Of a stretch of 44,858 bases of DNA, positions 32,345 to 44,149 are shown piece by piece (within the stretch, counting starts at the first letter, position 1; every line of letters starts with the position of its first letter). The notes under the pieces are model-generated. The model worked only from the letters and a program-made list of their open reading frames with translations. It searched no databases and was not told the origin of the DNA. Both the position numbers and the translations under genes were made by a program. Source of the DNA: Geopseudomonas sagittaria. Its GTDB lineage: Bacteria; Pseudomonadota; Gammaproteobacteria; Pseudomonadales; Pseudomonadaceae. The DNA lies in assembly GCF_900115715.1 (NCBI RefSeq), contig NZ_FOXM01000022.1:1-44858 (forward strand), in the 5' to 3' direction.

Positions 32345-32408
32345 TGTCATCAAATGAAAAGTGCCTGACGCGCAATGTAAAGCGACCGGGGGGAGGGCTC
32401 TTTACTGT
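32345..32408 (+). promoter_or_regulatory. AraC-type operator and promoter of the hydrolase/DUF1302 operon
   Basis: Half-sites TGTCATCAAATGAAAAG (32345) and TGACGCGCAATGTAAAG (32366) repeat at 21 bp. A -10-like TACTGT starts at 32403, again 37 bp after the start of the second half-site. The downstream gene starts at 32465. Confidence 0.72.
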
Positions 32409-32464
32409 GGGTCTCGAAGGCTGGCTATCCAGCCGACCTCGAGATTCAGAGCAAGGGTGCCGAA

Positions 32465-33076
32465 GTGGAAAAACTGCAAACCGCCGCTACCGTCCTGATC
32501 GTTCCCGGCCTGCGCGACCACGTTGCCGAGCATTGGCAGACGCTGCTGGAGGCCCGCCTGGCCAAGGTCCGCTCGGTGCCGCCGCTGCAGACCGACAAGC
32601 TCAGCTGCGTCGCGCGGGTCGAGGCGATCCAGCGCGAACTGGCGCAGATCGACGGTCCGGTGATCCTAGTGGCGCACAGCGCCGGCGTGTTGATGGTAGC
32701 CCACTGGGCCGCCCGCCATCGCCACGACATCAAGGGCGCCCTGTTGGCCGCGCCGCCGGATCTCGAGGCCGCCTGGCCCGAAGGCTACCCGACACCGGAC
32801 ACCCTGCGCGCCAACGGCTGGGACCCGCTGCCGAGCGGCCCGCTGCCGTTCCCCAGCCTGGTCGCGGCCAGCAGCAACGACCATCTGGCCAGTCTCGAGG
32901 CGGTCGCCCGCATGGCCGACGGCTGGGGCAGCCAGCTGGTCAATGTCGGCGCGGTCGGCCACCTCAATCCGGCTGCCGGCTACGGCCCCTGGCCGCAGGC
33001 AGAAGAATTCATCGAAGTGCTGGATCGCCAGGAGGGGAGTTGCCCGGCAACCCTTTCCGCCGCAATCGGCCGCTGA
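32465..33076 (+). CDS. Alpha/beta hydrolase, RBBP9/YdeN-like
   Basis: 203 aa, a short serine hydrolase. IVPGLRDHVAEHWQTLLE near the start is the RBBP9-type entry. The nucleophile is Ser in LVAHSAGVLMVAH (residue about 70), with Asp in SSNDHLAS (about 139) and His in VGHLNPAAGYG (about 163). The start is GTG 32465, the first usable start after the AraC-type operator. No signal peptide, so it is cytoplasmic; it may cleave an ester or thioester intermediate. It is the first gene of a long plus-strand operon. Confidence 0.85.
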   Translation: MEKLQTAATVLIVPGLRDHVAEHWQTLLEARLAKVRSVPPLQTDKLSCVARVEAIQRELAQIDGPVILVAHSAGVLMVAHWAARHRHDIKGALLAAPPDLEAAWPEGYPTPDTLRANGWDPLPSGPLPFPSLVAASSNDHLASLEAVARMADGWGSQLVNVGAVGHLNPAAGYGPWPQAEEFIEVLDRQEGSCPATLSAAIGR

Positions 33077-33125
33077 ATTGCCAACACCAACGTTAACAAC
33101 AATAAAAATAAGCGGAGATAACGCA

Positions 33126-35081
33126 ATGCATCACCACCAGAATCACGGCGTAAGTCCACTGCGCCTCAGTCTGCTGGCCTCGGCCATCATGCTGGCATCC
33201 GTGCCCGCCGCCCAGGCCATCGAGGTTGATACCGGCAGCGAGGACTGGGCCGTTCGCTTCGACAACACCGTCAAGTACAACTACGGCGTGCGCACCGAGA
33301 GCGCCGACAAGCGCCTGCTGGCCACGCCGAACAACAACGACGGCGACTACAACTTCCGCAAGTCCGGGACTAACATCACCAATCGCGTCTACCTGCTGTC
33401 CGAGGTGGACGTGATCTACAAGGAGTCGATGGGCTTTCGCGTCAGCGGTGCCGCTTGGTACGACAAGGCCTATGACAACACCGGTTCCAATTCCAATCCG
33501 TTCGTCAACGGCAACGGCGCCCAGTCGGGCATCAACCCGAGCCTGATGGGCCTGCCGGGCACCGGCATCCCGCTGGGCAGCCCGCACCTGAGCAACTACG
33601 CGCAGCGCTACTACAGCGGCCCGTCCGGCGAAATCCTCGACGCCTTCGTGTTCTACAAGACCGAGGTGGGCGAGCAGTCGGTGTTCAGCACCAAGATCGG
33701 CCAGCACAACCTGTTCTGGGGCGAGACCCTGCTCAACCCGGTGCACTCGCTGAGCTACGGCCAGTCGGGCCTGGACCTGGCCAAGCTGGCGGCCTCGCCG
33801 GGTACCGAAGCCAAGGAGCTGTTCGTTCCGCGCAACCAGATTTCCGCCTCCTTCCAGGTCAATCCCGAGCTGACCCTGGGCGCCCAGTACTTCCTCGATT
33901 GGGACGAGGCGCGCCTGCCGGAGGCCGGAACCTACTACGGCGGTTCCGACCTGGTCGGCGAGGGCGCACAGAGCTTCCTTCTCGGCCATACCGGCACCCC
34001 AGGACTGATTCCCGTGCGTGGCGCGCTGACCACCATCCGTCGCGGCGACGATGCGAGCCCCGACAAGCGCGGCGACTGGGGCGTGATGGCCAAGTGGTCG
34101 CCGGAGTGGCTGGACGGCACCCTGGGTGTCTACTACCGCAACAGTTCGGAGATCCTGCCGCAGGCCTGGCTCGATGCCCGCGGGCTGACCGTCGCCACGG
34201 GGCCCTTCGGCACCCCGCCCGGCAGCCAGTCGGCCGCCATCGGCAACCTGTACAACTCGCTGCAGAGCGCCACCTACCAGTTCGCCTACGCCGACGACAT
34301 CGACATCTACGGCCTGAGCCTGTCCAAGGACGTCGCCGGCATCAGCGTCGGCAGCGACCTGAACATCCGCCACAACATGCCGCTGTCCAGCATTCCGGCG
34401 ATTCTCAGCTCCACCAGCCCTGCTGGGCTGGGCTCGGGCTTCGGCGTGCTGCCGGACCGCTCGCCGGCCACCGGGATCATCTATACCGCGCCGAGCGACG
34501 GCAACGGCATGAGCGCCACCGGCGACACCCTGCACTGGACCCTCAACGGTCTGATGACCATGGGCGACACCCCGCTGTTCGATGCCGCCACCCTGCTGGG
34601 CGAGCTGTACTACAGCAACCTGCTCGAGCTCGATAGCGAGAACGAGGCGCTCTACAAGGGCAAGAGCAGCTACCGCGGCATCGACAAGCCGACCCGCGAC
34701 AACTGGGGCATCGGCGTCAACTTCACCCCGACCTGGTACCAGGTCTTCCCCGGCGTGGACCTGAGCATGCCGGTTTCCGTCAACCTCGGCCTGGACGGCA
34801 TTTCCCCGGTGCAGGGCGGCGGCGCCGAAGACACCGGCAACTACTCGATCGGCCTGAGCGCCGCGATCTACAACCAGTACTTCGTCGACCTGAAGTACGT
34901 GGATGCCTTCGGTGAAGCGGAGGCCTGCCATGACGGCCAGACCGACGGTGCCACCCCGAACGCCTTCGATGGCGAGCAGGACTACACCTGCTACGGCGGC
35001 GGCTACTCGTCCTTCTCCGGTGGTGGCTCGACCACGGAAGACCGCGGCGCGGTCTACCTGACCCTCAAGACCACCTTCTGA
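33126..35081 (+). CDS. DUF1302 outer-membrane protein
   Basis: 651 aa. An unusually His-rich start (MHHHQNHG) precedes a signal peptide ending PAAQA at about residue 35. The mature part is rich in alternating strands and aromatic girdles, as expected for a beta-barrel, and ends in a terminal strand YLTLKTTF with final Phe, typical of outer-membrane proteins. DUF1302 genes usually accompany DUF1329, YCF48-like and MMPL genes in operons for hydrophobic substrates. ATG 33126 has GGAGA upstream. It probably forms a channel or receptor for the pathway substrate. Confidence 0.88.
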   Translation: MHHHQNHGVSPLRLSLLASAIMLASVPAAQAIEVDTGSEDWAVRFDNTVKYNYGVRTESADKRLLATPNNNDGDYNFRKSGTNITNRVYLLSEVDVIYKESMGFRVSGAAWYDKAYDNTGSNSNPFVNGNGAQSGINPSLMGLPGTGIPLGSPHLSNYAQRYYSGPSGEILDAFVFYKTEVGEQSVFSTKIGQHNLFWGETLLNPVHSLSYGQSGLDLAKLAASPGTEAKELFVPRNQISASFQVNPELTLGAQYFLDWDEARLPEAGTYYGGSDLVGEGAQSFLLGHTGTPGLIPVRGALTTIRRGDDASPDKRGDWGVMAKWSPEWLDGTLGVYYRNSSEILPQAWLDARGLTVATGPFGTPPGSQSAAIGNLYNSLQSATYQFAYADDIDIYGLSLSKDVAGISVGSDLNIRHNMPLSSIPAILSSTSPAGLGSGFGVLPDRSPATGIIYTAPSDGNGMSATGDTLHWTLNGLMTMGDTPLFDAATLLGELYYSNLLELDSENEALYKGKSSYRGIDKPTRDNWGIGVNFTPTWYQVFPGVDLSMPVSVNLGLDGISPVQGGGAEDTGNYSIGLSAAIYNQYFVDLKYVDAFGEAEACHDGQTDGATPNAFDGEQDYTCYGGGYSSFSGGGSTTEDRGAVYLTLKTTF

Positions 35082-35121
35082 TTCGCGTGTTTCTCAGCCT
35101 TTGAGCAGGAAAACAATAATT

Positions 35122-36480
35122 ATGAAATTCGTGCATACCCTGATCGCTGCTTCCCTTGCCCTGGCCATCGCCGGCCAGGCCCACGCTGCCGTATCCGCTG
35201 GCGAAGCCGCCAAGCTCGGCACCAGCCTGACCAAGGTCGGCGCCGATGCGGCCGCCAGCGCCGATGGCGCCATTCCGGCCTACAAGGGCGGTTTGACCAC
35301 CCCGCCGGCCGGCTTCAAGAACGGCGATAGCGTGCGCCCCGATCCCTTCGCCGGCGAGAAGCCGCTGCTGAGCATCGACGGCAAGAACGTCGACCAGTAC
35401 AAGGACCAGCTGACCGCCACCACCATCGAGCTGGCCAAGCGCTTCCCGACCTTCCGCGTCGATGTCTATCCGACCCACCGCTCGGTGGCGCTGCCGCAGG
35501 CGGTGCTCGACAACACCCTGAAGAACGCCGTCAACGCCCAGTCCAAGGAAGGTGGCAGCGCGGTGGACAACGTGCTGCCGGGCATTCCGTTCCCGATCCC
35601 GAAGACCGGTGCCGAAGCGATGTGGAACTTCCTGCTGCGCTACCAGGGCGTGAGCATCTCCTCCAAGTACGACTCCTGGAACGTCGACGCCGCGGGCAAG
35701 CCGACCCTGTCCACCACCGGCCAGGCGCACATCAGCTACCCGATCTACGAGGACCTGTCCAAGCCGATCGGCGCCAAGGACACCTACTACCAGATGAAGC
35801 TGGCCTACACCGCGCCGGCCCGCCGCGCCGGCGAGGCGATCATGCTGCGTGACGCCGCCAACCCGCTGGTGCAGCCGCGCAGCGCCTGGCAATACCTGCC
35901 GGGCCAGCGCCGCGTGAAGCTGGCGCCCAACCTGGCCTACGACACCCCGAACCCGGGCACCTCCGGCTCCGGCACCTACGACGACGTGTTCGTCTTCAAC
36001 GGTGCGCTGGACCGCTACGACTGGACCCTGGTCGGCAAGAAGGAGATGTACGTCCCGTACAACACCTACCAGCTGACCTACGCCAAGGATCCCAAGCAGC
36101 TGACCACGCCGAATCATCTGTCGCCCGACTTCGTGCGCTGGGAGAAGCATCGCGTGTGGGTCGTCGAGGGCAAGCTGAAGTCCGGTGCGCGGCACATCTA
36201 CCACAAGCGCCGCTTCTTCCTGGACGAGGACAGCTGGGTCGCCCTGGCTTCCGACCAGTATGACGCCCGTGGCCAGCTGTATCGCGGCTCCTTCGCCTTC
36301 CTGACCCAGAGCTATGACAAGCAGACCCCGGATGCCACCCCGTTCATGATCTACGACCTGATCGGCGGCACCTACAACATCAACGGCGTGGTCGGCCCTT
36401 ACGGCGGTATCCGCTACATCGAGCCGCTGTCCAAGACCCAGTGGTCGCCGGAGTCCCTGGCCGGCGCCGGTATCCGCTAA
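35122..36480 (+). CDS. DUF1329 periplasmic protein (LolA/LolB-like fold)
   Basis: 452 aa with a signal peptide ending GQAHAA (residue about 21). Conserved DUF1329 features are GGLTTPPAGFKNG (about 54), the central WQYLPGQRRVKLAPNLAYD (about 256) and the C-terminal GPYGGIRYIEP. The family resembles outer-membrane lipoprotein-sorting proteins and may carry lipid-like molecules across the periplasm. It is 40 bp after the DUF1302 gene, in a conserved pair. The start ATG 35122 lies after AGGA. Confidence 0.9.
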   Translation: MKFVHTLIAASLALAIAGQAHAAVSAGEAAKLGTSLTKVGADAAASADGAIPAYKGGLTTPPAGFKNGDSVRPDPFAGEKPLLSIDGKNVDQYKDQLTATTIELAKRFPTFRVDVYPTHRSVALPQAVLDNTLKNAVNAQSKEGGSAVDNVLPGIPFPIPKTGAEAMWNFLLRYQGVSISSKYDSWNVDAAGKPTLSTTGQAHISYPIYEDLSKPIGAKDTYYQMKLAYTAPARRAGEAIMLRDAANPLVQPRSAWQYLPGQRRVKLAPNLAYDTPNPGTSGSGTYDDVFVFNGALDRYDWTLVGKKEMYVPYNTYQLTYAKDPKQLTTPNHLSPDFVRWEKHRVWVVEGKLKSGARHIYHKRRFFLDEDSWVALASDQYDARGQLYRGSFAFLTQSYDKQTPDATPFMIYDLIGGTYNINGVVGPYGGIRYIEPLSKTQWSPESLAGAGIR

Positions 36481-36605
36481 GCGCAGCGTGCAAGTCCCCC
36501 TCCGGTCGGCGCACAGCGGGTCGGAGGGGACCGTTGCGACAGCTCCCGATTCGACGCCGGGCGGCACCCCGTGCTGCCTGGTGCGGTTCCCCAAGAGGAC
36601 GCGGT

Positions 36606-37679
36606 ATGGGTTCCTTCAAGAAGTGCGCGCTGCTGGCGCTGGGCATCACGCTGGCCTCCCTGCAGGGCGTGGTCCAGGCGGCTGGATACGTGGATGTACT
36701 CGACCTGCCGGCCAAGCCGAGTGCTCTGGCGGTGCGCAGCCCGCTGCGCGATGTGGCGCAAGCGGGCGAGCGCCTGGTGGCGGTCGGCCAGCGCGGCCAC
36801 ATTCTCTACTCGGACAATGGCGGCAAGGACTGGCAGCAGGCCCGTGTGCCGGTGAGCGCCGACCTCAACGCGGTGCATTTCCCCACGGCCAAGCAGGGCT
36901 GGGCGGTGGGTAACGATGGCGTGGTGCTGCACAGCGCCGACGGTGGCGCCAGTTGGGTGAAGCAGCTGGACGGCCGGCAGATCGGCGAGCGGGTGCTCGC
37001 CCACTACCGCGCTCTGGCCAGTGCGGAACCGGCCAACGAGCGGTGGGCCCAGTTCGTCGCCGAAGGCCAGCGGCTGGTCGACGAGGGCGCCGACAAGCCG
37101 TTCCTCGATGTCTGGTTCGCCGACGAGCAGCGCGGCTACGCGGTCGGCGTGTTCAACCTGATCCTTGCTACCCGCGACGGCGGCCAGACGTGGGTGCCGA
37201 TGCAGGACAGCACCGACAATTCGCAGGGCTTTCATCTGAACAGCATCTCGGCGGTCGACGGCGAGCTGTACCTCGCCGGCGAACAGGGTCTGCTGCTCAA
37301 GTGGGATGCCGGGCAGCAGCGCTTCGCGGCCCTGCCGACGCCCTACCAGGGCACCTGGTTCGGCGTGGTCGGCAAGCCGGGCAAGGTGCTTGCCTACGGC
37401 CTGCGCGGCCATGTGTTTCGCAGCACCGACGGTGGGCAGAGCTGGAGCCAGGTGGACACCGGGCTGCCGGTCAGCATCACCGCGGCCACCCTGGACGATG
37501 CCGGGCGCTTCTGGCTGTTCAGTCAGGCCGGTCACCCGCTGCTCAGCAAGGACGGCGGCGCGAGCTTCGCGCCGGTGGCGCAGGACAGCCTGGCGCCGGT
37601 CGCCGGCGTGGCCGTCGATCGTGCCGGTGAATTAGTGCTGGTGGGTGAGCGTGGCGTGCGCACGCTGGCCCTTCAATAA
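36606..37679 (+). CDS. YCF48-like beta-propeller protein (BNR repeats)
   Basis: 357 aa with a signal peptide (residues about 1-25, ending VVQAA). It contains several propeller blades with Asp-box motifs: YSDNGGKDWQQ, HSADGGASWVKQ, ATRDGGQTWVP, STDGGQSWSQ and SKDGGASF, at about 40-80 residue intervals. Such secreted YCF48/HCF136-like proteins are often found between DUF1329 and MMPL genes and may act as assembly or scaffold factors in the envelope. The start is set at ATG 36606 after AGAGGA. Confidence 0.88.
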   Translation: MGSFKKCALLALGITLASLQGVVQAAGYVDVLDLPAKPSALAVRSPLRDVAQAGERLVAVGQRGHILYSDNGGKDWQQARVPVSADLNAVHFPTAKQGWAVGNDGVVLHSADGGASWVKQLDGRQIGERVLAHYRALASAEPANERWAQFVAEGQRLVDEGADKPFLDVWFADEQRGYAVGVFNLILATRDGGQTWVPMQDSTDNSQGFHLNSISAVDGELYLAGEQGLLLKWDAGQQRFAALPTPYQGTWFGVVGKPGKVLAYGLRGHVFRSTDGGQSWSQVDTGLPVSITAATLDDAGRFWLFSQAGHPLLSKDGGASFAPVAQDSLAPVAGVAVDRAGELVLVGERGVRTLALQ

Positions 37680-37712
37680 GACCCATAAGAATTACAAAAA
37701 GAGTACCTAGCG

Positions 37713-40271
37713 ATGGCCAACATCAAGCAAGACACCATGCCGGTGATTCGCGACCTCAGCGAGTTCGATCAACGGTCCGGCAACCTGCTGGAGCGGCTGG
37801 TCTTCAATTACCGCCCGATGTTCGTGGTGTTCATGGTGCTGGTCACCCTGGTGCTGGGCTACATGGCGCTCACCCGCCTGGAGTTGCGTCCCAGCTTCGA
37901 CAAGATGATTCCGCAGAGTCAGCCGTACATCCAGAACTTCCTGGAGAATCGCCAGTCGCTGCGCGGCCTCGGCAACTCGGTGCGCGTGGTGGTGGAGAAC
38001 ACCGAGGGCGACATCTTCGATCCCGAGTACCTGAACGTGCTCAAGGAGATCAACGACGAGCTGTTCCTCGCCGAGGGCGTCGACCGCGCCTGGATGAAGT
38101 CGCTGTGGAGCCCGGCGGTGCGCTGGACCGAGGTCACCGAGGAAGGCTTCCAGGGCGGCACGGTGATGCCCGACAACTATGCAGGTTCGCCGGCTGACAT
38201 CGAGCAGTTGCGGCAGAACATCAACCGCGCCGGCATCATCGGCAGCCTGGTAGCCAAGGACCTCAAGTCGAGCATGCTGATCGTGCCGCTGCTCGACCAG
38301 GACTCGGCCACCGGCCACGGCATCGACTACCACAAGTTCTCGCGGATGCTCGAGGACAAGCTGCGCGCCAAGTACGAGTTCGCTGGCGACACCGAGGCGC
38401 TGGCGAGCGGCGAGGAGGGCAGCGGCAAGTACAAGATCCGCGTGATCGGCTTCGCCAAACTGATGGGCGACCTGATCGATGGCCTGCTCCAGGTGATGAT
38501 GTTCTTCGCCCTGGCGGTGGTCACCTCGCTGGTCATCATCTACCTCTACACCCGCTGCGTGCGCAGCACCCTGCTGGTGGTGTTCTGCTCGCTGACCGCG
38601 GTGGTCTGGCAGCTGGGCATCGTCGCCTGGCTGGGCTACGCCATCGATCCCTATTCGATCCTGGTGCCGTTCCTGATCTTCGCCATCGGCGTGTCGCATG
38701 CGGCGCAGAAGATGAACGGCATCATGCAGGACATCGGCCGCGGCACCCACAAGCAGATCGCCGCGCGCTACACCTTCCGCCGCCTGTTCGTCGCCGGGGT
38801 CACCGCGCTGCTGGCCGACGCGGTCGGTTTCGCCGTGCTGATGCTGATCGACATCCCGGTGATCCAGGACCTGGCGATCACCGCCAGCATCGGCGTGGCC
38901 GTGCTGATCTTCACCTCCCTGCTGCTGATGCCGGTGGCGCTGTCCTACATCGGCGTCGGCCGCAAGGCCGCCGAGCGGGCCATGATCATCGACTCGCGGG
39001 CCGCCGAGCACCGCGGCTTCGGCAAGCTGTGGGACCTGCTCGACCTGTTCACCACGCGCAAGTGGGCGACCGGCGCCGTGCTGGTGGCGACGCTGATGGG
39101 CATCGGCGGCTTCGTGGTCAGCCTGCAGCTGAAGATCGGCGATCTCGACAGCGGCGCTCCGGAGCTGCGCGAGGACTCACGCTACAACCGCGACAACGCC
39201 TACATCACCAGCCACTACGCGCTGTCCAGCGATACCTTCGCGGTGATGATCAAGACCGCGCCGGAAGGCTGCCTGAACTACCAGACCCTGGTCCTCGCCG
39301 ACCGCCTGGCCTGGGAGCTGCAGCAGCATCCGGGGGTGCAGACCACCGTGTCGCTGGTCAACGCGGTGCGCCAGATCACCGCCGGTACCTTCGAGGGCAA
39401 CCCGAAGCTGAACAGCATCCAGCGCAACCAGGACATGCTGAACTACGCCGCCCAGCAGGCCTCGGTCAACGCCCCGGAACTGTTCAACACCGACTGCTCG
39501 GTGATGCCGGTGATCGCCTACCTCAAGGACCACAAGGCCGAGACCCTCGACGAAGTGGTGGCCATCGCCGACCGCTTCGCCCGCGACAACAGCACCCCGG
39601 AGCGCCAGTTCCTGCTCGCAGCCGGCAGCGCCGGCATCGAGGCGGCGACCAACATCGTGGTGCGCGAGGCCAACCGCACCATGCTGCTGTTCGTCTACCT
39701 GGCGGTGACCATCTTCTGCCTGTTCACCTTCCGCAGCTGGCGGGCGACGCTGGTGGCGCTGCTGCCGTTGGTGCTGACCTCGGTGCTGTGCGAGGCGCTG
39801 ATGGTGGCGATGGGCATCGGCGTCAAGGTGGCGACCCTGCCGGTGATCGCCCTCGGCGTGGGCATCGGCGTCGACTACGCGCTGTACCTGCTCAGCGTGC
39901 AGTTGCACTACCAGCGCCAGGGCATGTCGCTGTCCGACGCCTACGAGAACGCGGTGGCCTTCACCGGCCGGGTGGTCGGCCTGGTCGGCATCACCCTGGC
40001 CGCCGGCGTGGTGGGCTGGGTCTGGTCGCCGATCAAGTTCCAGGCCGACATGGGCATCCTGCTGACCTTCATGTTCCTGTGGAACATGCTCGGCGCGCTG
40101 ATCCTGATCCCGGCGCTGTCGTACTTCCTGCTGCCGGACAAGCGCACCGGCGCCGTCGCCGCCAAGCCGGTGGAGCGCGCTTCCACCTCGAGCTCCACCG
40201 AAGTCCACCCGCAAATCCACCTCAAGGTCGAAGTCTGCGCCGAGGGTGGCTTGCTACAAAACCAGCGGTGA
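37713..40271 (+). CDS. MMPL/RND-family transporter
   Basis: 852 aa. One N-terminal helix (about residues 32-55), a periplasmic loop, five helices (about 255-415, with FAIGVSHAAQKMNGI), a second helix near 450-470, a second loop, and five C-terminal helices (about 650-810, with LGVGIGVDYALYLLS). This is the RND/SSD-like layout of MMPL lipid transporters, without an adjacent membrane-fusion protein. Proton-coupled transport of a hydrophobic molecule is likely, working with the DUF1302 and DUF1329 proteins just upstream. It follows the YCF48 gene by 33 bp. Confidence 0.9.
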   Translation: MANIKQDTMPVIRDLSEFDQRSGNLLERLVFNYRPMFVVFMVLVTLVLGYMALTRLELRPSFDKMIPQSQPYIQNFLENRQSLRGLGNSVRVVVENTEGDIFDPEYLNVLKEINDELFLAEGVDRAWMKSLWSPAVRWTEVTEEGFQGGTVMPDNYAGSPADIEQLRQNINRAGIIGSLVAKDLKSSMLIVPLLDQDSATGHGIDYHKFSRMLEDKLRAKYEFAGDTEALASGEEGSGKYKIRVIGFAKLMGDLIDGLLQVMMFFALAVVTSLVIIYLYTRCVRSTLLVVFCSLTAVVWQLGIVAWLGYAIDPYSILVPFLIFAIGVSHAAQKMNGIMQDIGRGTHKQIAARYTFRRLFVAGVTALLADAVGFAVLMLIDIPVIQDLAITASIGVAVLIFTSLLLMPVALSYIGVGRKAAERAMIIDSRAAEHRGFGKLWDLLDLFTTRKWATGAVLVATLMGIGGFVVSLQLKIGDLDSGAPELREDSRYNRDNAYITSHYALSSDTFAVMIKTAPEGCLNYQTLVLADRLAWELQQHPGVQTTVSLVNAVRQITAGTFEGNPKLNSIQRNQDMLNYAAQQASVNAPELFNTDCSVMPVIAYLKDHKAETLDEVVAIADRFARDNSTPERQFLLAAGSAGIEAATNIVVREANRTMLLFVYLAVTIFCLFTFRSWRATLVALLPLVLTSVLCEALMVAMGIGVKVATLPVIALGVGIGVDYALYLLSVQLHYQRQGMSLSDAYENAVAFTGRVVGLVGITLAAGVVGWVWSPIKFQADMGILLTFMFLWNMLGALILIPALSYFLLPDKRTGAVAAKPVERASTSSSTEVHPQIHLKVEVCAEGGLLQNQR

Positions 40272-40349
40272 ATGGCCGGTTCGTGACTCCGTCAGCGCGC
40301 AAGCAACGGCTACGACAAAAACACAAATAAATCAGGGTGAGAGTTTCCA

Positions 40350-42128
<1,779 letters not shown>

Positions 42129-42208
42129 TCGACAGTCACGGGAGGTCGGCAACGGCCTCTCCGTTTCACAAGAACAAGAGTCAAAGAATAGAGTTGGGAG
42201 TAAAGATC

Positions 42209-43870
42209 ATGGCGAAGACAAAAATAATTCCGCCAGCACCGGGTGCCTACGACTACTCGCTGCTGATCAAGCGCCTGCTGCTGTCCGGGGTGCGCTACCA
42301 GCCGGATCAGGAAATCGTCTACTCCGACAAGCTGCGCTATAGCTACCGCACCCTCAACGAGCGCATCCAGCGCCTGGCCAACGCGCTGAGCGCGGCCGGC
42401 ATCAAGGCCGGCGACACCGTTGCCCTGCTGGACTGGGACAGCCACCGCTCGCTGGAATGCTTCTTCGCCGTGCCGATGCTCGGTGCGGTGCTGCACACGG
42501 TGAACGTGCGCCTGTCGCCGGAGCAGATCGTCTACACCATGAACCATGCCGAGGACGATATCGTCCTGGTGCATGACGACTTCCTGCCGCTGCTGGAGCA
42601 GATCCACGGCGAGCTGGCCACGGTGAAGGGCTACGTGCAGCTCACCGAGAGCAATGCCAAGGCCACGCAACTCCCGGTGGTAGGCGAGTACGAGGCGCTG
42701 CTGGCCGGCGCCGCCAGCCACTTCGAGTTCCCCGACTTCGACGAGAACTCGGTGGCGACCATGTTCTACACCACCGGCACCACCGGCAATCCGAAGGGCG
42801 TGTACTTCACCCACCGCCAGCTGGTGCTGCACACCCTCAACGAGCTGGGCACCTTCGCCGCCTACGAGGGCCAGCCGCTGCTGCGCTCCAACGACGTGTA
42901 CATGCCGATCACGCCGATGTTCCACGTGCATGCCTGGGGCGTGCCCTACGTGGCCACCGCGCTGGGCGTCAAGCAGGTCTACCCGGGGCGCTACGAGCCG
43001 AACACCCTGGTCAGGCTGTACCGCGACGAGGGGGTGACCTTCTCCCACTGCGTGCCGACCATCCTGCAGATGCTCCTCGAGTGCGACGAAGGCAGGCACA
43101 CCGATTTCGCCGGCTGGAAGATGCTCCTCGGCGGCAGCGCGCTGACCCTCGGTCTGGCCAGTCAGGCGAGCCTGAAGGGCATGCTCATCCATGCCGGCTA
43201 CGGGATGTCCGAGACCTGTCCGCTGCTGTGCCTGACCCACCTGCGCGGCGAAGATCTGGCGCTGCCGATGGAGGAGCAGCTGCCGCAGCGCATCAAGACC
43301 GGCGTGCCGATCCCGCTGGTCGACCTGCGCATCGTCGACGGCGCGGGCAACGAGGTGCCGCACGACGGCCAGTCGCTGGGCGAGATCGTCGTGCGTGCGC
43401 CCTGGCTGACCCAGGGCTACCTGAAGGAGGCGGAAAAGGGCGCCGAACTCTGGGAGGGTGGCTGGCTGCACACCGGCGATATGGCCTCGATCGACGCGCG
43501 CGGCGTGGTGGAGATCAAGGACCGCATCAAGGACGTGATCAAGACCGGCGGCGAGTGGATCAGCTCGCTGGAGCTGGAGAACCTGATCAGTTCGCACGCG
43601 GCGGTCAACTCGGTCGCGGTGGTGGGCATTCCCGACGCGCAGTGGGGCGAGCGCCCGCTGGCCCTGGTGGTCTGCAAACCGGGCGAGAGCCTCGACCAGC
43701 AGGCCATCGAGACGCACCTGCTGCAATTCGTCGACAGCGGGCGCATCAACAAGTGGGCGATCCCACGGCAGATCCGCTTCGTCGCCGACATTCCCAAGAC
43801 CAGCGTCGGCAAGATCAACAAGAGGCTGATCCGCGAGACCGAGCAGGCCGGGGCTGCATCCAGTGCATGA
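42209..43870 (+). CDS. Acyl-CoA ligase (AMP-forming, AlkK/medium-chain-like)
   Basis: 553 aa of the adenylate-forming superfamily. The P-loop-like motif YTTGTTGNPKGVYF is at residue about 186, MFHVHAWGVPY about 240, YGMSETCP about 331, the ATP-binding LHTGDMAS about 420, and the KTGGEWISS hinge region follows. The terminal catalytic Lys lies in KTSVGKINKRL. Such enzymes activate medium- to long-chain fatty or related acids. The start ATG 42209 follows GGGAG. It is last in the operon and should feed the acyl-CoA dehydrogenase. Confidence 0.92.
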   Translation: MAKTKIIPPAPGAYDYSLLIKRLLLSGVRYQPDQEIVYSDKLRYSYRTLNERIQRLANALSAAGIKAGDTVALLDWDSHRSLECFFAVPMLGAVLHTVNVRLSPEQIVYTMNHAEDDIVLVHDDFLPLLEQIHGELATVKGYVQLTESNAKATQLPVVGEYEALLAGAASHFEFPDFDENSVATMFYTTGTTGNPKGVYFTHRQLVLHTLNELGTFAAYEGQPLLRSNDVYMPITPMFHVHAWGVPYVATALGVKQVYPGRYEPNTLVRLYRDEGVTFSHCVPTILQMLLECDEGRHTDFAGWKMLLGGSALTLGLASQASLKGMLIHAGYGMSETCPLLCLTHLRGEDLALPMEEQLPQRIKTGVPIPLVDLRIVDGAGNEVPHDGQSLGEIVVRAPWLTQGYLKEAEKGAELWEGGWLHTGDMASIDARGVVEIKDRIKDVIKTGGEWISSLELENLISSHAAVNSVAVVGIPDAQWGERPLALVVCKPGESLDQQAIETHLLQFVDSGRINKWAIPRQIRFVADIPKTSVGKINKRLIRETEQAGAASSA

Positions 43871-43928
43871 ATGAAAACCGGTGACTGACTGGCCGCCCCT
43901 CGGGGTCCCGGTCACTGCAGGAGCACAG

Positions 43929-43959
43929 GCAGAAACCGGGGGAACTCCCCGGTTTCTGC
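43929..43959 (+). terminator. Terminator-like perfect hairpin after the acyl-CoA ligase
   Basis: A 13-bp perfect stem GCAGAAACCGGGG/CCCCGGTTTCTGC around a 5-base loop, 58 bp after the ligase stop. It lacks a T tract, so it may be a transcript end stabiliser. Confidence 0.6.
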
Positions 43960-44149
43960 GCTTGCGCAGGTCTTGCAATAACGTCACAGGGCGTTGTTGC
44001 GAAAGAGTTTCAAAAAGACGCCAATCCTGTCCAGAAACCCTCGCGCCAGAACTAGTCTGAAAGGGCCGCCGGGATGCGCTCAACCGTCCCGTACGGTCGA
44101 TGCTCGTCCTTTGTCGGTCACAGCGATGTTTTCGTGGAGGACACGAGCG